Shown here one piece after another: positions 26,671 to 35,162 of a stretch of DNA of 64,000 bases. The stretch is from Bizionia paragorgiae. GTDB lineage: Bacteria > Bacteroidota > Bacteroidia > Flavobacteriales > Flavobacteriaceae. Position 1 is the first letter of the stretch; every line of letters starts with the position of its first letter. The notes under the pieces are model-generated. The model worked only from the letters and a program-made list of their open reading frames with translations, did no database searches and was not told where the DNA came from. Location: NCBI RefSeq assembly GCF_900107625.1, contig NZ_FNQK01000004.1:1-64000 (forward strand), written 5' to 3'. A program made the translations under genes and the position numbers.

Positions 26671-27372
26671 TTATTCGTTTTTTTCGCTATCTTCTTCTTT
26701 TACAAGCGTTATAGTTGCTTTTACTCCTGTTGCTAAATTCCACTGATTGGAAGATATGATAATTCCTTTGTCATCTAAGACTTCAAATTGCGCTGTATTA
26801 GGTCCGCTAGACCCTTGATTTAACGCTTCGAAATCAATAACATTAGTTCCGGGCTCTAGTTTTAAAAAGAGACCTTTAAAATGTGTTTCCAGTAAAACAC
26901 GCTCACGCACTACTTTTCCATTTACATAAACACGTATTAAATCACCATCGGGATACTGGTGATCGCGGTAAATGATATTTACTCGCATGGCTCGCGTACT
27001 ATACTCTCCCAAATATTGAGTCGTTGTGCTACCGTTTTGACGTCGTTCGTAATCAGGCCTTAATTTTAAGGCGTTTTTTAACTGATCTTGATACAACTCC
27101 GCTGGGTTTCTAAACGGCGTTTCATTAGTGATCGTAAAATGAGGGCGTTTAACCACGGGAAGCTCTTCCTTTTTTGGCGTTTTAACCTCTGTATTCGAAT
27201 CTTCCGGTGTTACACTAATAATCGGCTCAGGGTTTATTATAAGCTCATTGTCCGCTTTAGGGTCATCCACCGCTTCCGCAGGAATGATTATAGACTTGTT
27301 TTCACTGTCTATTTGTGCGTTCACACCCAACGAACAAACAGCTATAAATAAAAAAGCTAACTTAAGTTTCAT
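26671..27372 (-). CDS. Exported protein of unknown function
   Basis: 233 residues with a Sec signal peptide (MKLKLAFLFIAVCSLGVNAQ). A low-complexity, proline-rich linker (residues about 30-75) leads to a beta-rich C-terminal domain, with GDLIRVYVNGKVV, FKGLFLKLEPGTNVIDFEAL and NTAQFEVLDDKG. No catalytic motif is visible. The repeated strand pattern suggests a periplasmic or surface beta-sandwich. I do not recognise a named family. Confidence 0.8.
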   Translation of the reverse strand: MKLKLAFLFIAVCSLGVNAQIDSENKSIIIPAEAVDDPKADNELIINPEPIISVTPEDSNTEVKTPKKEELPVVKRPHFTITNETPFRNPAELYQDQLKNALKLRPDYERRQNGSTTTQYLGEYSTRAMRVNIIYRDHQYPDGDLIRVYVNGKVVRERVLLETHFKGLFLKLEPGTNVIDFEALNQGSSGPNTAQFEVLDDKGIIISSNQWNLATGVKATITLVKEEDSEKNE

Positions 27373-27469
27373 TAAATAATTTGATCTTTGAAACTAAAAT
27401 AAAACAAAAACCATACCTAAGTGTAAATAAAAACTTAAAATTGATTTTGAAAACGACTTTTATAATTTA

Positions 27470-27511
27470 TAAAAACTAAAACAGCCTAAAAACGTAGTGT
27501 TTATAGGCTGT
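27470..27511 (-). terminator. Terminator after the E1 dehydrogenase gene
   Basis: ACAGCCTA (27481-27488) pairs with TAGGCTGT (27504-27511). Read on the minus strand, the stem is followed by TTTTAGTTTTT. Confidence 0.7.
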
Positions 27512-27536
27512 TGTTATTTTAATATGTATTCCTTAT

Positions 27537-29543
27537 TTAATACTCTAAAAGTGCTAAAAGTTCGTTTTCGAATTTATCACGCGATAAATATTGATCTTCT
27601 AAGTGGTTAATAAATGGAATTGGCGTTTCTAAACTAGCAACACGCTTTACTGGTGCGTCTAAATCCTCAAAACAATGTTCCATAATTAATGCCGAAATAT
27701 CACTTGCAATACCTCCAAACATCGAGTCTTCTTGTAAGATAATAGCTCGCCCTGTCTTTTTTACGGATTTATAAATAGTCTCTGTATCCAAAGGTTGTAA
27801 GCTACGTAAATCGATAACATCGGCCTGGATATCCTGATGTTTATCCAATGTGTTTAAAGCCCAATGCACTGCAGCTCCATAAGCAATAACGGTAACATCA
27901 TCACCGGTTCTTAAGGTCGCTGCCTGACCAAATGGAATAGTGAAATAATCGGTTGGCACCTCTTGTCTTATACTTCTATATAATGCTTTATGTTCGAAAA
28001 ACAATACCGGGTTAGGGTCGTTAATCGCAGTAGCTAATAACCCTTTGGCATCCTTAGGGAATGCAGGGTAAACCACCTTTAATCCTGGGGTTTTAGTAAA
28101 CCAAGCCTCATTAGTTTGAGAATGAAAAGGTCCAGCTCCAACTCCAGCTCCACAAGGCATACGCAACACCACATCTGCGTTCTGGTTCCAACGGTAGTGA
28201 GATTTTGCTAAGTAATTAACTACAGGATTAAATCCTGAAGTCACAAAGTCACTAAACTGAAGCTCAACAACACTTTTAATACCCGCAATAGACAGTCCCA
28301 TTCCTGTTTCTACAATCGCCGATTCACAAATTGGCGTATTGCGAACACGGTCTTTACCAAACTGCTCAACAAAACCATCGGTGATTTTAAAGACACCGCC
28401 ATATTCGGCAACATCTTGTCCCATAATTACAAGGTCTTCATGACGTTCCATAGATTGCTTTAATCCTTGAGATACAGCATCTACAAATCGCAACTCTTCA
28501 GTTTTAGAGTTTTCTTTAACCTCTTGATAGTCAAACTCTCTATACACATCATTTAATTCGATAGTTTCCGAAGATTTAATATGTTCTTCAGCTCCAGCGA
28601 TCTCCAAATGCGTATCTATTTCTGCTTTAAACTCTGCTTTTAAACGCTCATCATCAGCTTCCGTTAAAAGCCCTTCCTCCATTAAAAAGTGTTTAAAGTT
28701 TGTAATAGGATCTTTCTCTGCCCAGGCATCCATAAGGTCTTGAGGAACATATTTAGTACCACTCGCCTCTTCATGTCCACGCATCCTAAACGTTTTAAAC
28801 TCTATTAAAATTGGACGTGGATTATTTCGAATGCTTTTAGCCAGTTCAGACACTTTAGTATATACCTCTATAATATTATTACCATCAATAATATGCGATT
28901 CTATACCATATCCAAGAGCTCTATCGGCTAAATCCTTACAATTGTATTGCTCATTAGTAGGTGTCGATAATCCGTAGCCATTATTTTCAATACAAAACAG
29001 CACGGGTAACTGCCATACTGAAGCCACGTTTAAAGCTTCATGGAAATCCCCTTCACTAGTCCCGCCTTCACCTGTAAAAACAGCTGTTGCTTGGTTTTTA
29101 TTTTTAAGTTTACTAGCAAGAGCAATCCCATCGGCAACTCCTAATTGCGGACCCAAGTGAGAAATCATACCCACAATTTTAAACTCCTGGGTTCCGAAAT
29201 GGAAACTGCGATCACGACCTTTAGTAAATCCTGATGCTTTTCCTTGCCATTGAGAAAACAATCGGTGTAATGGAATATTACGGGAGGTAAAAACCCCTAA
29301 ATTTCGGTGCATGGGTAAAATATACTCCTCATCATTCATAGCTAGGGTAACCCCTACCGATATGGCTTCTTGCCCAATACCACTAAACCATTTACTGATA
29401 CGGCCTTGTCGTAACAAGATTAACATTTTCTCCTCGATAGAACGAGGTTTCAACATGGTTTTGTATAATTCTAAAAGGGTCTCATTACTTAGAGCCCCTC
29501 TTTTATAATCTATTTTGCTTTTCATCTCTGAAATTAAGTTCAT
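27537..29543 (-). CDS. Fused E1 alpha/beta subunits of a 2-oxoacid dehydrogenase (branched-chain type)
   Basis: 668 residues. The N-terminal half is an E1 alpha domain with the thiamine-diphosphate motif GEGGTSEGDFHEALNVASVW and ENNGYGLSTPT. The C-terminal half (from about residue 345) is an E1 beta transketolase-like domain with MGQDVAEYGGVF, CESAIVETGMGLSIAG and LRSLQPLDTETI. Such fusions are common in Bacteroidota and are assigned to branched-chain 2-oxoacid or pyruvate-like substrates. They act with E2 and E3, which are not encoded nearby. MKSKIDY six codons in could be the real start, which would leave a more normal distance to the -7 element. Confidence 0.93.
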   Translation of the reverse strand: MNLISEMKSKIDYKRGALSNETLLELYKTMLKPRSIEEKMLILLRQGRISKWFSGIGQEAISVGVTLAMNDEEYILPMHRNLGVFTSRNIPLHRLFSQWQGKASGFTKGRDRSFHFGTQEFKIVGMISHLGPQLGVADGIALASKLKNKNQATAVFTGEGGTSEGDFHEALNVASVWQLPVLFCIENNGYGLSTPTNEQYNCKDLADRALGYGIESHIIDGNNIIEVYTKVSELAKSIRNNPRPILIEFKTFRMRGHEEASGTKYVPQDLMDAWAEKDPITNFKHFLMEEGLLTEADDERLKAEFKAEIDTHLEIAGAEEHIKSSETIELNDVYREFDYQEVKENSKTEELRFVDAVSQGLKQSMERHEDLVIMGQDVAEYGGVFKITDGFVEQFGKDRVRNTPICESAIVETGMGLSIAGIKSVVELQFSDFVTSGFNPVVNYLAKSHYRWNQNADVVLRMPCGAGVGAGPFHSQTNEAWFTKTPGLKVVYPAFPKDAKGLLATAINDPNPVLFFEHKALYRSIRQEVPTDYFTIPFGQAATLRTGDDVTVIAYGAAVHWALNTLDKHQDIQADVIDLRSLQPLDTETIYKSVKKTGRAIILQEDSMFGGIASDISALIMEHCFEDLDAPVKRVASLETPIPFINHLEDQYLSRDKFENELLALLEY

Positions 29544-29556
29544 ACTAATCGTTTTT

Positions 29557-29564
29557 CAAATATA
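29557..29564 (-). promoter_or_regulatory. Putative -7 element of the E1 dehydrogenase gene
   Basis: On the minus strand TATATTTG matches TAnnTTTG, 13 bp before the first ATG and 31 bp before the internal ATG at 29525. Confidence 0.45.
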
Positions 29565-29632
29565 GCATAATTGCCGTAATTGTATTAAAAGGACGTTAAA
29601 AATATGGATTATAATCTTTGCTATGTTTTCTT

Positions 29633-29640
29633 TACATTTG
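29633..29640 (+). promoter_or_regulatory. Putative -7 element of the 2OG-Fe oxygenase gene
   Basis: TACATTTG matches TAnnTTTG. It lies 31 bp before the ATG at 29672 and downstream of the ATG at 29618, which supports the later start. Confidence 0.5.
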
Positions 29641-29671
29641 TAATAATAGATTTATAAATAAAACAACTCAA

Positions 29672-30622
29672 ATGAATAGTATACCTAGCGTTAATTTAGA
29701 AGATTTCATTTCGGGAGATCCTGAAAGAAAGCAAAAGTTTGTCAATGAAATCGGTAGAGCTTATCAAGAGATAGGATTTGTAGCCTTAAAAGGTCATTTC
29801 CTAGATGAAAGTCTTGTTGAAAGATTATATGATGAAATAAAAAACTTTTTCGAATTACCTGTAGAGGTTAAACGCAGTTATGAAATTCCGGGAATTGGTG
29901 GTCAACGCGGTTATGTTTCGTTTGGAAAAGAAAGTGCTAAGGGTAAAAAGGAAGGCGATTTAAAAGAGTTTTGGCACTTTGGTCAATACGTTGATGACAA
30001 TCCTAAATTAGCAGCAGAATATCCAGACAATGTGATTGTTAAAGAGCTTCCTGCTTTTAACGAAGTTGGAAAAGAAGCTTATGGCATGTTAGAAAAAACA
30101 GCTAAATATGTACTACGTGCTTTAGCCTTATATCTCGATTTAGAAGAAACCTATTTTGACAACTTTATTCATAATGGTAACTCAATTTTAAGACCAATTC
30201 ACTACCCTCCAATTACCGAAGAGCCTAAAGCGGCAGAACGCGCAGCAGCTCATGGAGATATTAATTTAATCACCCTTTTAATGGGAGCTCAAGGACGTGG
30301 ATTGCAAGTGCAAAACCATGATGGCGAGTGGATTGATGCTATTGCAGAACCAGATGAATTAATGATTAATGTGGGAGATATGTTATCGCGCCACACTAAT
30401 AATAAACTAAAATCGACTATCCACCGCGTGATTAACCCGCCAAGAGAACAATGGGGAACCTCACGTTATTCTATTCCATTTTTTATGCACCCGATTAGTG
30501 AAATGAAATTAGATGTATTGGAAGGTTGCATCGATGATGAAAATCCGAAACAATTTGACGATATCACCGCTGGAGAATTCCTAAATCAGCGATTAATCGA
30601 ATTAGGATTAATAAAAAAATAA
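29672..30622 (+). CDS. 2-oxoglutarate/Fe(II) oxygenase, isopenicillin N synthase-like family
   Basis: 316 residues from MNSIPSVNLEDF. A DIOX_N-type N-terminus (IGFVALKGHFLDE) precedes the jelly-roll core. The iron triad is HGDINLITLL (His, Asp) and a later His in NKLKSTIHRVINP; the 2-oxoglutarate-binding RYSIPFF carries the Arg and Ser. The substrate cannot be told; the family includes oxygenases of amino-acid and secondary metabolism. An upstream ATG (29618) would add 18 residues but lies before the probable promoter. Confidence 0.9.
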   Translation: MNSIPSVNLEDFISGDPERKQKFVNEIGRAYQEIGFVALKGHFLDESLVERLYDEIKNFFELPVEVKRSYEIPGIGGQRGYVSFGKESAKGKKEGDLKEFWHFGQYVDDNPKLAAEYPDNVIVKELPAFNEVGKEAYGMLEKTAKYVLRALALYLDLEETYFDNFIHNGNSILRPIHYPPITEEPKAAERAAAHGDINLITLLMGAQGRGLQVQNHDGEWIDAIAEPDELMINVGDMLSRHTNNKLKSTIHRVINPPREQWGTSRYSIPFFMHPISEMKLDVLEGCIDDENPKQFDDITAGEFLNQRLIELGLIKK

Positions 30623-30673
30623 AACGTAACGAATCGTTTTAACTATTTAAGAGGATTCACTATTGAATAACAA

Positions 30674-31006
30674 ATGGATTTACAAGACCAGTTAAAATCA
30701 CTTTTTCCTGACCACGAGCCTTCTAATACCGAGGAAGAAACAGAAAACAAAGGCTCGGAGATTTGGATGCAAGACGACCCCATACTCTGTAAATACGAAA
30801 AGCGCAAAGGGAAACCCATCACCATTATTGATGGCTATACTGGTGCTACCGAAGATTTTAAAATTCTAGCCAAAGAACTAAAGCAAACCCTTAGTGTGGG
30901 AGGTAGTTTTAAAGATGATAAAATTATCATTCAAGGGGATTACCGCGATAAGATAATGGCGATTTTAAAGGAGAAAGGATTTAACGTAAAACGTGTTGGA
31001 GGATAA
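30674..31006 (+). CDS. SUI1/eIF1-like translation factor (YciH family)
   Basis: 110 residues. The C-terminal domain ITIIDGYTGATEDFKILAKE, then TLSVGGSFKDDKIIIQGDYRDKI and GFNVKRVGG, is the SUI1 fold. The N-terminal 45 residues are acidic and variable. Bacterial YciH proteins affect initiation fidelity in vitro and are nonessential. First gene of a tight run: the next gene starts 4 bp after its stop. Confidence 0.92.
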   Translation: MDLQDQLKSLFPDHEPSNTEEETENKGSEIWMQDDPILCKYEKRKGKPITIIDGYTGATEDFKILAKELKQTLSVGGSFKDDKIIIQGDYRDKIMAILKEKGFNVKRVGG

Positions 31007-31009
31007 CAC

Positions 31010-31951
31010 ATGACCGAGTCCACTTTACATATCACTAATGGCGAAAGCTTAACCGCATACCTTCAGGAGCTTAATTTTGAAGGCGATTTATTATCGTGGA
31101 ATGAAATGTTATGTGAAGGCCCTACCGTAAGTGATGTTGCCTCGCCAGCGTTTTTAAAATTGCGGAAAGCCTTTTTTAAAGACACTTACGGGTTTGATTA
31201 TAAGGAAAAAGAGTTCAAATCAGAAATCAAACGTTTAGATCGGATTAATGATTACGAGCGTGTAATTTTATGGTTTGAATATGATTTGTTCTGTCATATT
31301 AATATGATAGCCGTTATTAGTCTGCTGATGCAAAAAAAAGCGGTTATCCCTATGTATTTAGTATGTAGCGGACGAATAGAGGGTGAAAATGAATTGAAAG
31401 GTTTAGCTCAACTCACTCCTAAACAACTTAACGACCATTATTCAAATAAAATAAAACTTACCGTAGATGATATTGCGTTAGCCGAAAAAGCATGGTCTAT
31501 CTATTGCAGTGATGATCACAGTAATTTTGGTCCTTTAATTACCCGGCCTTCAAATTTTGTCTATTTAAGCAATTGCTTGAAAGCACATGTAAGACGCTTT
31601 GCCGATACGCGAAGTGGCTTAAACACCTTAGAGTTTAATATTTTAAAACTCATAGACACACACACTATTAATTCAAGGCATCATCTTTCGGGATATGTTT
31701 TGCATTATCAAGGCTTTTACGGTTATAGTGACCTTCAAATAGAGCGTATCATTAACAATTTAGTTGTTTTCTATACAGAAACCGAAGAGGAATTGCTGTT
31801 AAATCGCGAGGGACACTTGGTCTTAGAGCATCAAAAAAATGTATTCAATAGCATTGAAAATCAAATGATTTACGGCGGTGTAAGTAAACGTGATTTTACT
31901 TATTTTAAAGACGAAAACAAACTTATAAAAACAACATTAAATGCCCATTAA
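31010..31951 (+). CDS. DUF1835 domain-containing protein
   Basis: 313 residues. The start TLHITNGESLTAYLQELNFEGDLLSWNEMLCEGP is the DUF1835 signature; a VILWFEYDLFCHINMIAVIS block and a helical C-terminal part follow. The function of the family is not established. Its stop overlaps the next gene's start by 11 bp and it follows the SUI1 gene by 3 bp, so the three are translationally linked. Confidence 0.88.
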   Translation: MTESTLHITNGESLTAYLQELNFEGDLLSWNEMLCEGPTVSDVASPAFLKLRKAFFKDTYGFDYKEKEFKSEIKRLDRINDYERVILWFEYDLFCHINMIAVISLLMQKKAVIPMYLVCSGRIEGENELKGLAQLTPKQLNDHYSNKIKLTVDDIALAEKAWSIYCSDDHSNFGPLITRPSNFVYLSNCLKAHVRRFADTRSGLNTLEFNILKLIDTHTINSRHHLSGYVLHYQGFYGYSDLQIERIINNLVVFYTETEEELLLNREGHLVLEHQKNVFNSIENQMIYGGVSKRDFTYFKDENKLIKTTLNAH

Positions 31952-32810
31952 AGACTCAGAACTAATATTAAATCCAGACGGTAGTGTATACCACCTAAAT
32001 ATTCGTCCGGAGCACTTAGCCAAAACAGTTATTACTGTGGGCGATCCAGATCGTGTAGATGGGGTAACCAAGTATTTTGATAGCGTGAGCTTTAAAACGC
32101 GAAAGCGCGAATTTCATACTCAAACAGGTCTGTATAAAAACAAACCGATTACTGTAATCTCTACAGGTATTGGTACCGATAATATTGATATTGTATTTAA
32201 TGAACTGGATGCTTTAGTCAATATCGACTTAGAGACTCGAGAAATAAAAAAAGATTTAACGGCGTTAGACATCGTTAGAATTGGAACTTCAGGCTCCATA
32301 CAAAAAGACATCCCTATCGACGCCTTTTTAATTAGCGAATACGCTGTGGGATTTGATAGCTTACTTCATTTTTATAACAGTGAAGCTATTCAAAACAAAG
32401 ATATCTCGGAAGCCTTAATAAAACATACTGGATGGGACAAGCAAAAATCAAGTCCCTATGTTGTAAAAGGTGATGATAGCTTATTCAAAAAGTTAAGTTC
32501 CGATAAAACACATGCTGGTTTTACTGCCACTAATGTTGGTTTTTATGGTCCGCAAGGCCGCGTACTACGATTAGCCTTACAAGATGCCGCTTTAAACGAT
32601 AAATTAGCTAGCTTCAATTATAAAGGCCTTAGCATTACCAATATGGAAATGGAAACCTCAGGTATTTATGGCTTAGCGAAACTTTTGGGTCACCGTGCCT
32701 TATCTATGAACGCTATTATTGCTAATCGCGCCACAGGAGAGTTTACAAAAAACGGAAAAAATACAGTAGACAGCTTAATTCAATACACACTAGATAAGCT
32801 TACAGAATAA
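31941..32810 (+). CDS. Nucleoside phosphorylase (uridine phosphorylase-like)
   Basis: 289 residues of the NP-I fold. TVGDPDRVD holds the phosphate-binding Gly-Asp, ISTGIGTDNIDIVFNEL and VRIGTSGSIQKDI the central beta-sheet, and ITNMEMETSGIYGLAKLLGH the ribose-binding MEME motif. It phosphorolyses nucleosides for salvage. The similarity is closest to uridine phosphorylases, but base specificity is not certain. Confidence 0.92.
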   Translation: MPIKDSELILNPDGSVYHLNIRPEHLAKTVITVGDPDRVDGVTKYFDSVSFKTRKREFHTQTGLYKNKPITVISTGIGTDNIDIVFNELDALVNIDLETREIKKDLTALDIVRIGTSGSIQKDIPIDAFLISEYAVGFDSLLHFYNSEAIQNKDISEALIKHTGWDKQKSSPYVVKGDDSLFKKLSSDKTHAGFTATNVGFYGPQGRVLRLALQDAALNDKLASFNYKGLSITNMEMETSGIYGLAKLLGHRALSMNAIIANRATGEFTKNGKNTVDSLIQYTLDKLTE

Positions 32811-32847
32811 CATATAATACGTTCCCTTAGAAAGGAATAGATACACA

Positions 32848-33702
32848 ATGAAGAAAGTAAAAATTGGAGGAGTTCCGGAACATTTTAATTTACCTTGGTA
32901 TTTAGGTTTAAAAAATGGAGAGTACAAAGACGCAGGTATTAACTTACGTTGGGAAGATTATTTTGGTGGTACTGGCGAAATGAATAAAGCCTTACGCAAT
33001 GGAGATATTGATATGGCGGTGATTCTTACCGAAGGTATTATTACCGATATCATTGCAGGAAACAAGAGTAAAATTGTTCAAACTTTTATTCAAACTCCAC
33101 TAATTTGGGGTATTCATGTTGCTGAGCAATCCGATTTTGAATCGGTTAAAGATTTAAAGGGGACTAAAGCTGCTATTAGTCGTTATGGGTCGGGTTCACA
33201 TTTAATGGCTTATGTAAACGCCAAAAAAAACGACTGGGATTTAGAGAGTGACTTAGATTTTGAAGTCATTAAAAATCTAGATGGTGCCGTGGAAGGTTTA
33301 ACAGATGGTGCTGCCGATTATTTTATGTGGGAAAAATTCACCACGAAACCCCTAGTAGATAATGGCACCTTTAAACGCATAGGAAATTGTCCGTCGCCAT
33401 GGCCCTGTTTCGTTATAGCGGTACGAGAAGAGTTCTTAGAAAACAATCGTGAAGAGGTGAAAACCATTTTAGAAATTGTAAATAGAACAACCTTAGACTT
33501 TAAAAATATTCCAAGTATAGATAGAATGATTGCCAATCGCTATAAACAGGAGATTGAAGATGTACAAGAATGGCTATCACTCACAGAATGGTCTCAATCT
33601 CTAATTGATGAGGCTACAATTAATAAAGTTCAAGATCAGTTATTAGCTTTAGAGATAATTCCTAATACATTAGACTACAAAGACTTAGTTGAAGAGTTGT
33701 AA
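32848..33702 (+). CDS. Periplasmic-binding-protein-like protein without a signal peptide (NMT1/THI5-like fold)
   Basis: 284 residues. It starts directly with the ligand-binding strand KKVKIGGVPEHFNLPWYLGL, then GDIDMAVILTEG, DLKGTKAAISRYGSGSH and GAADYFMWEKFTTKPLV, the pattern of type-2 binding proteins of the SsuA/THI5 family. There is no signal peptide or lipobox, so it is probably cytoplasmic. No ABC permease genes are adjacent. It may be a ligand-binding or enzymatic offshoot. It lies 37 bp after the phosphorylase gene. Confidence 0.85.
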   Translation: MKKVKIGGVPEHFNLPWYLGLKNGEYKDAGINLRWEDYFGGTGEMNKALRNGDIDMAVILTEGIITDIIAGNKSKIVQTFIQTPLIWGIHVAEQSDFESVKDLKGTKAAISRYGSGSHLMAYVNAKKNDWDLESDLDFEVIKNLDGAVEGLTDGAADYFMWEKFTTKPLVDNGTFKRIGNCPSPWPCFVIAVREEFLENNREEVKTILEIVNRTTLDFKNIPSIDRMIANRYKQEIEDVQEWLSLTEWSQSLIDEATINKVQDQLLALEIIPNTLDYKDLVEEL

Positions 33703-33752
33703 TAGCTACCACGTAGGGATTGTTATTTATGAAATAAAAATAATTTAACATC

Positions 33753-34343
33753 ATGAAAATCACATCATTAATCATTCTTTCTACCATTTCACAATGTGTG
33801 AGCTTATGTTGCCCTGAAGATGACGATTATAATGGTAATCACTATTTTATAGAAAATAACGAGCTGCTTAGCGTACAAAATAATATTACCCAGCTTAATG
33901 TTGGCGATACCCTATATTTTGAAACGAATATAAATACAATCCAAACCACTACGACTAACGATACTATTGATTTATATGATTTTTCTCGGCCGGATGAATC
34001 TATGCGTTACCATCTATTTGTTTATAAACCAAATAGTAATGATGACCTAGAACCTCTAACTTTAAATGAGAATACGATCATACCGATCACTGGTCCAATT
34101 TTAGTTTCAGAAGATCCTGATAACCCGTATATAACTGTAGAAACAATATTAGAAAATGACGCCTTTAAAAATGTTTTTGGGGTCGTTGTATTGGAAACGG
34201 GAACCTTCTATATTGGTAGTTATCTTGATGCGCCAAACGGGGAAATTAATTTAATAATCAGTAACGGGATTGACGATGTACATATAAACACTAAAATCGT
34301 AAATTCCAATCCGCAAGGTCTCTATCAATTTACCGTCAATTAA
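33753..34343 (+). CDS. Exported protein of unknown function
   Basis: 196 residues. The N-terminus (MKITSLIILSTISQCVSLCC) is a short hydrophobic signal with cysteines at its end that could be lipidated; CVSLCC is only a weak lipobox. The rest is acidic and Asn/Thr-rich, typical of extracellular beta proteins (QLNVGDTLYFETNINTIQ). No family recognised. It may be the last gene of the run that starts at 30674. Confidence 0.75.
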   Translation: MKITSLIILSTISQCVSLCCPEDDDYNGNHYFIENNELLSVQNNITQLNVGDTLYFETNINTIQTTTTNDTIDLYDFSRPDESMRYHLFVYKPNSNDDLEPLTLNENTIIPITGPILVSEDPDNPYITVETILENDAFKNVFGVVVLETGTFYIGSYLDAPNGEINLIISNGIDDVHINTKIVNSNPQGLYQFTVN

Positions 34344-34351
34344 AATTTAAA

Positions 34352-35017
34352 TTACCAGGAAATGGGTGATTTGCCTTGTGCTTTTAGGAGGGTGTTGACT
34401 TGACTAAAATGAGAATTCCCAAACCAATAACCACGGTTTGCACTTAAAGGCGACGGATGACCAGAAGTTAATATGGTATGCTTCGTCTCATCGATTAACT
34501 TAGCTTTCTTTTTTGCGAATCCGCCCCAAAGTAAAAATATAACTTTGTCTTGCTCCTCACTAATCGTTTTAATAACGGCATCAGTAAAGGTTTCCCATCC
34601 TTGCTTTTGATGACTTCCCGCTTCATGAGCACGAACGGTTAATGTGGCGTTTAACAAAAACACCCCTTGCTCTGCCCAACGCTCTAAGTTTCCGGATTGG
34701 GGATACGGAATACCCAAATCAGCTTCTAATTCTTTAAATATATTTACTAAGGAAGGCGGGTGAGGCATTTTATCACTAACACTAAAACACAAACCGTTGG
34801 CCTGATCAAAATTATGGTAAGGATCTTGTCCTATAATTACAACTTTCACAGCGTTAAACGCACACATTTCAAAAGCCTTAAAAATCTCATCTTCTGGAGG
34901 AAAACATGTAGACGTATTATAAGCGTCTTCAACAAAGGCTTTTAACTGCAAAAAATAGGGTTGTTGCATTTCAGATTTAAGGTGTAAATGCCAAGATTCA
35001 GGAAGCGATAACTGCAT
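34352..35017 (-). CDS. ung: Uracil-DNA glycosylase, family 1
   Basis: 221 residues, the usual length. The water-activating loop GQDPYHNFDQANGLCFSV holds the catalytic Asp65 and His68; HPSPLSANRGYW is the minor-groove loop with the second His. The KVIFLLWGG strand is also conserved. It removes uracil from DNA in base excision repair. It is convergent with the preceding gene. Confidence 0.97.
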   Translation of the reverse strand: MQLSLPESWHLHLKSEMQQPYFLQLKAFVEDAYNTSTCFPPEDEIFKAFEMCAFNAVKVVIIGQDPYHNFDQANGLCFSVSDKMPHPPSLVNIFKELEADLGIPYPQSGNLERWAEQGVFLLNATLTVRAHEAGSHQKQGWETFTDAVIKTISEEQDKVIFLLWGGFAKKKAKLIDETKHTILTSGHPSPLSANRGYWFGNSHFSQVNTLLKAQGKSPISW

Positions 35018-35117
35018 ACGGTTTAAAGGGTGTAAGTTTTAAAAGACGAAAATAATGTTATCTTTAAAAATAGAAAATAATTATCTCTTTTTATAGGGTT
35101 TTACTTTCCTATAATTT

Positions 35118-35125
35118 TAAATTTG
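35118..35125 (+). promoter_or_regulatory. Putative -7 element of the YfcC transporter gene
   Basis: TAAATTTG matches TAnnTTTG, 37 bp before the ATG at 35163. Confidence 0.45.
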
Positions 35126-35162
35126 CAGATTAATTAACGCCTTCAGTTTATCCGTATTTAAT

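Noticed and set aside
26554-26736. Plus-strand frame between the cold-shock gene and the exported protein
   Set aside because: It overlaps the starts and ends of both minus-strand genes, is low-complexity and has no supporting features.
32848-33702. ABC transporter substrate-binding lipoprotein
   Set aside because: There is no signal peptide or lipobox and no permease or ATPase gene nearby.
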